Source: SIG622 sp045600125
Lineage (GTDB): Bacteria; Bacillota; Clostridia; Oscillospirales; CAG-382
NCBI GenBank assembly: GCA_045600125.1
Contig: JAZRXH010000134.1
Span: forward strand, 1-9,764
Reading direction: 5' to 3'
DNA length: 9,764 bases
Positions 1 to 4,256 of this stretch are shown here, one piece after another (positions within the stretch are counted from its first letter, which is position 1; the number at the start of each line of letters is the position of its first letter). The notes beneath the pieces are model-generated. The model saw nothing but the letters and a program-made list of their open reading frames with translations, was not told where the DNA came from and did not search any database. The position numbers were made by a program, and so were the translations under genes.

Positions 1-456
1 GCCTACGGCAGCAACCTGAACCGCTACCAGATGCGTGTCCGCTGCCCCGGCGCGAAACCCCTCGGCACCGCGGTGATCGAGAACTACCGACTGCTTTTCA
101 AGGGCAGTCAGACCGGAGCATACCTCACGATAGAACCCGCCGAAGGCTACAGCGTTCCCGTTGCGGTGTGGGCGGTGACAGAGGAAGACGAGCGTGTGCT
201 CGACCGTTACGAAGGCTACCCGGCTTTCTACTACAAAGCCAGACTGACGATCACCTACAAGGGTATCCTCTCCAACTTGCCTCGCACCAGCACCGCCTTC
301 GTTTACATCATGCACGAAGAACGGAAGCTCGGCATCCCAAGCACACGGTACTTTACGACCTGCGCCCAGGGCTACAGAGACTTCGGTTTCGACACCGCCC
401 TGCTGATGGAGGCATACAATCACAGCTTTTACACGGAGGCAGATTATGAAGACTGA
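1..456 (+). CDS. gamma-glutamylcyclotransferase-like (AIG2/GGCT fold) protein, 5'-truncated by window edge
   Basis: The frame is open from base 1 and reads AYGSNLN, the signature N-terminal loop of the AIG2/GGCT fold, so the true start lies upstream of the window; the ATG at 31 is internal. A second family hallmark, LDRYEGYP, follows. Its glutamate (codon 211-213) aligns with the catalytic acid of the family, which cyclises gamma-glutamyl amines to release 5-oxoproline. The C-terminal part (YRDFGFDTALL) is typical of small versions in Firmicutes mobile elements. About 151 residues are visible, near full length. The stop overlaps the next start by 11 nt, so the two genes are translationally coupled. 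Family knowledge: such genes in mobile elements often accompany amidoligase genes, but none is visible here. The substrate is unknown. Confidence 0.85.
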   Translation, partial: AYGSNLNRYQMRVRCPGAKPLGTAVIENYRLLFKGSQTGAYLTIEPAEGYSVPVAVWAVTEEDERVLDRYEGYPAFYYKARLTITYKGILSNLPRTSTAFVYIMHEERKLGIPSTRYFTTCAQGYRDFGFDTALLMEAYNHSFYTEADYED

Positions 457-649
457 AATAACGAGGATCGCTGTCTGTCCCAAGTGCGGACAGACCTACA
501 TCGGACATCCGGCACTTTCCCGTGTGGACAACGAGACCCTCATCTGCCCGGACTGCGGGGTACGTGAAGCCCTGGACAGTCTCGGCGTTGAGCCGGAGGA
601 GCAGGAAAAGATCCTCGAAACGATCCACCGCTGCACAGATCAGCGGTAA
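446..649 (+). CDS. small zinc-ribbon protein (67 aa)
   Basis: The ATG at 446 lies inside the end of the preceding gene, with an acGGAGG ribosome site a few bases upstream (433-439). Two CPxCG knuckles are visible, CPKCG near residues 11-15 and CPDCG near 34-38. This is the four-cysteine layout of a rubredoxin-like zinc ribbon, followed by a short acidic helical tail (EPEEQEKILETI). Similar small proteins sit beside GGCT-like genes in Clostridia mobile elements; that is recollection, not a search. Possible roles are nucleic-acid binding or a protein-interaction module for the upstream enzyme. No function is established. Its stop codon is also the first part of the hairpin at the start of leader A. 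Confidence 0.75.
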   Translation: MKTEITRIAVCPKCGQTYIGHPALSRVDNETLICPDCGVREALDSLGVEPEEQEKILETIHRCTDQR

Positions 650-686
650 TATACACACTTTTCCTTCCGAATAATTGTGTAGATTA
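647..686 (+). other. imperfect inverted repeat at start of leader A
   Basis: TAATATACACA (647-657) can pair with TGTGTAGATTA (676-686) in 10 of 11 positions around an 18-nt loop. As RNA it would be a hairpin; as DNA it could be a protein-binding dyad. It lies just upstream of the putative -35 at 702. A comparable dyad (1193-1201 with 1220-1228, 8 of 9 pairs) sits at the same place in leader B. Confidence 0.45.
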
Positions 687-746
687 TGACTCAGATATAG
701 CTTGCTATTCCGGGCGTTTAGAGTGATTAATGTACACAACGAAAGG
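653..746 (+). repeat. leader element copy A (dispersed direct repeat)
   Basis: This noncoding stretch aligns with 1196-1288 at about 67 of 94 positions (hand count) with one 1-nt gap. The conserved blocks, in order, are ACACACTTT, TTGTGTA, TCAGA, TTGCTATT, GGCGTT, AGAG and ACAAC followed by AAAGG. Each copy precedes a small gene of unrelated sequence, so what is conserved is the regulatory stretch and not the product. It holds a plausible promoter and repeated TTGTGTA/TACACAA-type sites. It could be an operator-promoter region, a structured 5' RNA or a recombination site. Confidence 0.7.
702..730 (+). promoter_or_regulatory. putative promoter in leader A
   Basis: A TTGCTA -35-like hexamer (702-707) is separated by exactly 17 nt from a GATTAA -10-like hexamer (725-730). 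Neither is a perfect consensus match. The same TTGCTA with 17-nt spacing recurs in leader B although the copies differ by an indel just after it, which supports a real promoter. Predicted transcription start is near 737, upstream of the strong ribosome site at 764-770. Confidence 0.45.
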
Positions 747-777
747 GGCAAGACCCCGAATACAGGAGGAAAACACC

Positions 778-1143
778 ATGAAGAACCGCATCGCAGCCAT
801 TGACACCGCCCTTGAGAACCACAGCCGCTTGACCTGGAACGAACTCGGCTTCAACCCCACCTTCGGACAGGCTTACCTTTACAGCCTCGAAGCCGGGAAC
901 GACCTGCCGAACTTCGGCGAGGTCATTTGGGACAGCGAGATCGAGCAGATCATCGCCGACTGCCGCAAGACCGGAACGACCGAGTTCACCGTCAGCTCCA
1001 CCTTCTCAAGCCTCATCGAGACCCTTGCCGAGTTCCAGAAGCACGGCTGCATGATGAAGGGGCTGACCGAGATCAACAGCCGCTTCAACGACTGGCGGAC
1101 CGGCGAGAAGGAGCGCATCCCCGCGATCCTGATGAGCCTTTGA
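778..1143 (+). CDS. uncharacterised 121-aa protein, first accessory cassette
   Basis: The start at 778 is chosen because AGGAGGA (764-770) lies 7 nt upstream. An in-frame ATG at 730 would add 16 residues (MYTTKG...) but has only a weak AGAG-type site. The protein is soluble and mixed alpha/beta, with no signal peptide, membrane segment or cysteine cluster. It opens with an N-terminal helix, then aromatic-rich NELGFNPTFGQAYLYSLEAGNDLPNFGEVIW, an acidic segment (EIEQIIADC), TEFTVSSTFSSLIETLAEF and a charged C-terminus. I recall similar proteins as hypotheticals in gut Firmicutes prophages and conjugative elements, but give no family name. It sits alone between leader A and a closing hairpin. 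An anti-defence or host-takeover role is possible but speculative. Confidence 0.8.
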   Translation: MKNRIAAIDTALENHSRLTWNELGFNPTFGQAYLYSLEAGNDLPNFGEVIWDSEIEQIIADCRKTGTTEFTVSSTFSSLIETLAEFQKHGCMMKGLTEINSRFNDWRTGEKERIPAILMSL

Positions 1144-1158
1144 TTTTTCTCCACAACA

Positions 1159-1184
1159 GAGACTGAGCCGGACGGCTCTTTCTC
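1159..1184 (+). terminator. cassette-closing hairpin 1 (weak terminator-like)
   Basis: GAGA (1159-1162) pairs with TCTC (1181-1184), then a CT/TT internal loop, then GAGCC (1165-1169) pairs with GGCTC (1174-1178) around GGAC. The 3' side is pyrimidine-rich (TTTCTCTC) but not a clean T run, so termination may be inefficient. It follows the 121-aa gene by 15 nt. The same architecture recurs at 1735-1760, and the 17 nt at 1174-1190 are identical to 1750-1766. Confidence 0.55.
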
Positions 1185-1195
1185 TCGTATAAAAC

Positions 1196-1288
1196 ACACA
1201 CTTTCTCCGGCTGATCTTTGTGTATGTTATCGTTCAGAATTGACTTGCTATTTCAGGCGTTCAGAGCGAATATGTGTACAACAAAAGG
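1196..1288 (+). repeat. leader element copy B (dispersed direct repeat)
   Basis: Second copy of the element at 653-746, starting 11 nt after hairpin 1. TTGTGTA (1218-1224), TTGCTATT (1245-1252), GGCGTT and AGAG keep their order and nearly identical spacing. The dyad AACACACAC (1193-1201) with GTGTATGTT (1220-1228) pairs 8 of 9. Near the 3' end is the palindrome TGTACA (1275-1280). Confidence 0.7.
1245..1273 (+). promoter_or_regulatory. putative promoter in leader B
   Basis: TTGCTA (1245-1250), a 17-nt spacer and GAATAT (1268-1273), placed as in leader A. An overlapping TTGACT (1240-1245) is a better -35 by sequence but has no suitable -10 at normal spacing. The likely transcript would start near 1280 and carry the 57-aa and 75-aa genes. 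Confidence 0.45.
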
Positions 1289-1304
1289 AACGGAGGACAC
1301 CCCA

Positions 1305-1478
1305 ATGACCATCACCTACAAAACCAACGCAGCCTACACCACCAAGAGCCTCACCGAGTGGTACTTCGGTAAAGCCTTTGTCAAAGCCGCCACCGCCGAA
1401 GCCATCAAGAGCGGCAAGAGCCAGCTCAAGACCTGGCAGAACGGCACCGGTTACCTCACGGTTTGCATTACGAAGTAA
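1305..1478 (+). CDS. uncharacterised 57-aa basic protein, second accessory cassette
   Basis: ATG at 1305 has GGAGG (1292-1296) 8 nt upstream. An in-frame ATG at 1272 would add 11 residues beginning MCTTKG. The protein is small and basic (several Lys, few acidic residues), with a run of Thr/Tyr/Asn at the start, a central helix (WYFGKAFVKAATAEAIKSGKS) and a short strand-like tail (GYLTVCITK). There is no membrane segment or known motif. The charge would suit binding nucleic acid or an acidic partner, which is inference only. The next gene starts 13 nt after the stop. Confidence 0.7.
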   Translation: MTITYKTNAAYTTKSLTEWYFGKAFVKAATAEAIKSGKSQLKTWQNGTGYLTVCITK

Positions 1479-1491
1479 GGAGGAAAGCACA

Positions 1492-1719
1492 ATGTGGAAA
1501 GAAGGAAATCTGCGGGTAAACGGAGAGATTTTTCATTACTGGATGAAGCAGTACGATGAAGGCTCCGAATGGGGCATTGACGGCGGTCGCATTTCCAAGC
1601 TGATGCTCAAGCGCAGCGGCGAGATCGTCTACAACTATGACAGAGGCGTGGACGTTGCCCCGGTCGATGAAAACACCGCCTTTGCCCTGGAAATTCTCCT
1701 GCACAGCGAAAACTACTGA
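1492..1719 (+). CDS. uncharacterised 75-aa protein, second accessory cassette
   Basis: ATG at 1492 is 7 nt after AAGGAGGA (1477-1484), which overlaps the stop of the 57-aa gene, so the two are probably coupled. The protein is compact and likely beta-rich: WKEGNLRVNG, FHYWMKQYDEGSEWGIDGGRI, a strand with LMLKRSGEIVYNYDRG, then a C-terminal helix (ENTAFALEILLHS). It has many aromatic and acidic residues and no cysteines or membrane segment. I recall near relatives as hypotheticals in gut Clostridia mobile DNA. Function is unknown. Confidence 0.75.
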   Translation: MWKEGNLRVNGEIFHYWMKQYDEGSEWGIDGGRISKLMLKRSGEIVYNYDRGVDVAPVDENTAFALEILLHSENY

Positions 1720-1734
1720 TAAACCGAATCAGCG

Positions 1735-1760
1735 GAGATTGAGCCTCGCGGCTCTTTCTC
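1735..1760 (+). terminator. cassette-closing hairpin 2 (weak terminator-like)
   Basis: GAGA (1735-1738) pairs with TCTC (1757-1760), a TT/TT internal loop, then GAGCC (1741-1745) pairs with GGCTC (1750-1754) around TCGC. The loop differs from hairpin 1 (GGAC) while the stem is preserved, as expected if the structure is what is selected. It follows the 75-aa gene by 15 nt, the same distance as hairpin 1 from its gene. Confidence 0.55.
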
Positions 1761-1776
1761 TCGTATATGTGATAGA

Positions 1777-1808
1777 AGTCGCACCCATCCGGGTGGCGGC
1801 TGTTTTTT
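1777..1808 (+). terminator. strong intrinsic terminator abutting terL
   Basis: AGTCG-CACCC (1777-1786) pairs with GGGTG (1791-1795), one bulged G, and CGGCT (1797-1801): ten base pairs including one G-T, around ATCC. G and six T (1803-1808) follow. It should stop transcription from the accessory cassettes. The T run ends exactly where the terminase ATG begins. Confidence 0.8.
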
Positions 1809-3422
1809 ATGCCTATGATACGAAAACTGAAACATTACAAGCCGACACGCTTCATGGCGGAGGACAGCCACTACGACAAGGATGCCGCCGATCATGCGGT
1901 GTGTTTCATCGAAAAGTTTTGCTGCCATACCAAAGGCACATGGGACGGTCAGCCCTTCGAGCTTATCGACTGGCAGGAGCAGATCATCCGGGACATCTTC
2001 GGTGTCTTGAAGCCCAACGGCTACAGACAATTTAATACCGCTTATATCGAAATCCCAAAGAAGCAGGGCAAGTCCGAGCTTGCCGCCGCCGTTGCCTTGT
2101 ACCTCCTCTGCGCGGACTTCGAGCCGGGGGCAGAGGTGTACGGCTGTGCCGCCGACCGAAACCAGGCGCAGATCGTCTTTGACGTTGCCCTCGCTATGGT
2201 CAAGCGGTGTCCGGTGCTGGCGAACAAGATGAACATCAAGGCTTCCCAGAAGGAAATGGAGTACATCCCCACGGGGAGCAAGTATAAGGCTCTGTCGGCA
2301 GACGTGGCGAATAAACACGGCTTTAATACCCACGGGGTCATCTTTGACGAGCTGCACACGCAACCCAACAGAAAACTGTATGATGTCATGCTGAAAGGCA
2401 GCGGCGATGCGAGAATGCAGCCGCTGTATTTTCTTATAACGACTGCCGGGGACAACACCAACTCCATCTGCTACGAGGTGCATCAGAAGGCAAAGGATAT
2501 CCTGGAGGGCAGGAAATTCGACCCGACCTTCTATCCCGTGATCTACGGTGCTGACGAGTCCGATGACTGGACTGATCCGAAAACATGGGTAAAAGCAAAC
2601 CCGTCTCTCGGCATTACGGTCGGCATCGATAAGGTGCAGGCCGCCTGTGACCAGGCGAAGCAGAACCCCGCCGAAGAGAACGCTTTCCGGCAGTTGAGAT
2701 TAAATCAATGGGTCAAACAGGCAGTCCGCTGGATGCCGATGCATCTGTGGGACAAATGCGCCTTTGCCGTAAATGAGGAGGAACTCGAAGGGCGTGTCTG
2801 TTACGGCGGTCTGGACTTGTCCTCCACCACGGATATTACGGCATTCGTTCTGGTGTTTCCTCCGCTGGATGAGGATGACAAATACATCATTCTTCCGTAC
2901 TTCTGGATACCGGAGGACAACATCGAACTGCGTGTCCGGCGCGACCATGTGCCGTATGATCTTTGGCAGCGGCAGGGTTATCTCGAAACTACGGAGGGCA
3001 ATGTCGTTCACTACGGATACATCGAGAAGTTCATCGAAAAGCTCGGTGAGCGTTTCAATATCCGGGAGATCGCTTTCGACCGTTGGGGTGCGATACAGAT
3101 GGTGCAGAACCTTGAGAATATGGGCTTCACCGTTATCCCCTTCGGACAGGGCTTCAAAGATATGAGTCCTCCCACAAAAGAGTTAATGAAGCTGACCCTT
3201 GAGCAGAGGATCGCCCACGGCGGACACCCCGTCCTCCGCTGGATGCTGGACAACGTCTGTGCCAAGACCGACCCTGCCGGAAACATAAAAATGGACAAGG
3301 AAAAGTCCACAGAAAAAATAGACGGTGCCGTTGCAACGGTCATGGCTCTGGACAGAGCGATTCGCTGCGGCAACGACACCGGGGAGTCAGTCTACGACAG
3401 TCGTGGACTGCTTTTCATTTAG
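1809..3422 (+). CDS. terL: phage terminase large subunit
   Basis: This is the DNA-packaging motor: an ATPase and endonuclease that docks on the portal and cuts and pumps concatemeric DNA. At 537 aa it is normal length for the Terminase_1 type. Walker A is PKKQGKS (about residues 83-89), Walker B is VIFDEL (177-182) and the coupling motif is LITTAG (209-214). The RNase H-like nuclease has acidic residues in GGLDLSSTTD (D336), AFDRWG (D424) and EKIDGAVA (D505). All key motifs are intact. The start is uncertain: ATG 1809 or 1815 suits the alignment with relatives, but neither has a visible Shine-Dalgarno, and 1809 follows a terminator T run directly. No small terminase gene is adjacent. The stop overlaps the convergent gene by 4 nt. 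Confidence 0.95.
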   Translation: MPMIRKLKHYKPTRFMAEDSHYDKDAADHAVCFIEKFCCHTKGTWDGQPFELIDWQEQIIRDIFGVLKPNGYRQFNTAYIEIPKKQGKSELAAAVALYLLCADFEPGAEVYGCAADRNQAQIVFDVALAMVKRCPVLANKMNIKASQKEMEYIPTGSKYKALSADVANKHGFNTHGVIFDELHTQPNRKLYDVMLKGSGDARMQPLYFLITTAGDNTNSICYEVHQKAKDILEGRKFDPTFYPVIYGADESDDWTDPKTWVKANPSLGITVGIDKVQAACDQAKQNPAEENAFRQLRLNQWVKQAVRWMPMHLWDKCAFAVNEEELEGRVCYGGLDLSSTTDITAFVLVFPPLDEDDKYIILPYFWIPEDNIELRVRRDHVPYDLWQRQGYLETTEGNVVHYGYIEKFIEKLGERFNIREIAFDRWGAIQMVQNLENMGFTVIPFGQGFKDMSPPTKELMKLTLEQRIAHGGHPVLRWMLDNVCAKTDPAGNIKMDKEKSTEKIDGAVATVMALDRAIRCGNDTGESVYDSRGLLFI

Positions 3423-3697
3423 TTTGCACCAGACTGGGCGAGGCGTCTCTGTGACCATGCGATGAAGCTGTTTGCCTCGCTTTGCCGAAGATCCCAATGC
3501 TTTTGAAGCATTTGCTGAACTATATCACGGGATAATCCGGCGTCAAGCATTGCTGTGGCTGCAATAGCAATGTTGTTATCACGTTCCTCGGAACAAGCAA
3601 ACTCTATTTCAGAGCGACGTTCATCCTGAAAACGCTGTCTGATCTGATCGGGAAAATCCCGAAATTCATTCTTTAGCATATTTGAAAACTCACTCAT
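3419..3697 (-). CDS. small helical protein of unknown function, second gene of antisense operon
   Basis: This 92-aa protein starts at ATG 3697, with GGAGG 8 nt upstream on the minus strand. The frame is open much further upstream, but that region is the end of the regulator gene. It overlaps the regulator by 8 nt (ATGAGTGA), a coupling arrangement. It appears wholly alpha-helical: an acidic/basic N-terminal half (FRDFPDQIRQRFQDERRSE) and a C-terminal half with IAATAMLDAGLSRDIVQQML then KHWDLRQSEA. It has no signal peptide, membrane segment or catalytic motif. The gene order (XRE regulator then small partner) resembles toxin-antitoxin or lysogeny-control pairs, but nothing in the sequence identifies a toxin. 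Confidence 0.75.
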   Translation of the reverse strand: MSEFSNMLKNEFRDFPDQIRQRFQDERRSEIEFACSEERDNNIAIAATAMLDAGLSRDIVQQMLQKHWDLRQSEANSFIAWSQRRLAQSGAN

Positions 3698-4163
3698 CTG
3701 TTCCACCTCCCTTCGGTTTAGTTCTGTGAGTTGATATGGGTTTAGCAAGAAGGTCATCCAAAACCGCTTTTCCGCGCTCAATGGTTTCGGGAGAGATTTC
3801 GCTGATGAGCATTTCACCGAGAGTTTTGCTACCAGCCTTGCGGCCGACTTTTCTGGCTATTCTTTCGGTATCCTCCCTCAATTTGGCTTTTGCCAATTCG
3901 GGAACGTCCTCTCGGTCTACAAAGAAAGATACAGCCCATTCAAGTTGCTGGTTGTAGCTTTCCTTGATCTCTTCATCGATGAGCTTACGGATTGCAAGGT
4001 ACTGAATAATAGACATTTTGTTTTCGGTGTTTTCCAAGTTTACAATCGTAGCCCTGGAAACACCCAAGAGTTCGGCTAACCGCTCCGCAGACCAACCTGC
4101 GATGCTGCGGATTGTCGGGAGATCCCGACGGAGCTTTTCAAGTGTGTCTTTGTCAGTCTTCAT
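3690..4163 (-). CDS. XRE-family helix-turn-helix regulator
   Basis: The 157-aa protein starts at ATG 4163, with GAGGTG about 8 nt upstream. A GTG at 4172 is in frame but would overlap that ribosome site. Residues about 15-65 are a classic XRE/Cro-C1 domain: DLPTIRSIAGWSAERLAELLGV with recognition helix SRATIVNLEN, then MSIIQYLAIRKLIDEEI. The C-terminal half is charged and helical, possibly for dimerisation or partner binding. It is the first gene of a two-gene operon on the strand opposite the structural genes, under a consensus promoter, so it is likely expressed in the lysogen. It could regulate its own promoter and the divergent portal-side region. GC in sampled lines here is about 43-47%, against nearly 60% in the capsid gene, suggesting separate origin. 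Confidence 0.85.
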   Translation of the reverse strand: MKTDKDTLEKLRRDLPTIRSIAGWSAERLAELLGVSRATIVNLENTENKMSIIQYLAIRKLIDEEIKESYNQQLEWAVSFFVDREDVPELAKAKLREDTERIARKVGRKAGSKTLGEMLISEISPETIERGKAVLDDLLAKPISTHRTKPKGGGTDE

Positions 4164-4183
4164 CTTTGTCACCTCGCAAACCG

Positions 4184-4212
4184 ATTATATATCAGAGGAG
4201 TTTCTTTGTCAA
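4184..4212 (-). promoter_or_regulatory. consensus sigma-A promoter for the antisense operon
   Basis: Read on the minus strand, TTGACA (4212-4207), a 17-nt spacer and TATAAT (4189-4184) match the vegetative consensus perfectly. Predicted transcription start is near 4177, leaving about 14 nt before the regulator ATG at 4163, which includes its GAGG site. Such a strong promoter implies high constitutive expression unless repressed; the regulator is the obvious candidate repressor. It points away from the portal gene. Confidence 0.85.
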
Positions 4213-4256
4213 GTATTTATACGAAGAAATATTTTACAATGAGAGGAAAATAGTAG

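Noticed and set aside
353..751. A 132-codon minus-strand open frame across the zinc-ribbon gene and leader A.
   Set aside because: It lies opposite the well-supported coding gene, has no ribosome site, and its product lacks any recognisable domain.
745..757. GGGG-CAAGA-CCCC mini-hairpin before the ribosome site of the 121-aa gene.
   Set aside because: Only four pairs, and absent from leader B, so not supported as a conserved control element.
1778..1800. GTCGCACCC-ATCC-GGGTG resembles the first half of a type I-C CRISPR repeat, so a solitary phage-borne repeat (RNA anti-CRISPR) was considered.
   Set aside because: The conserved 3' part of such repeats (GTGGATTGAAA-type) is absent, there is a single copy and no cas gene, and a T6 tract makes an ordinary terminator the simpler reading.
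1713..2483. A 256-codon minus-strand open frame opposite the terminase.
   Set aside because: It is a shadow of the terminase codon pattern in high-GC DNA; the plus-strand frame carries intact Walker and nuclease motifs.
4206..4240. Plus-strand promoter for the portal gene (TTGTCA with TATTTT or TACAAT).
   Set aside because: The spacings (18 and 23 nt) and hexamers are poor, and the AT-rich block is explained by the perfect minus-strand promoter; a weak promoter cannot be excluded.
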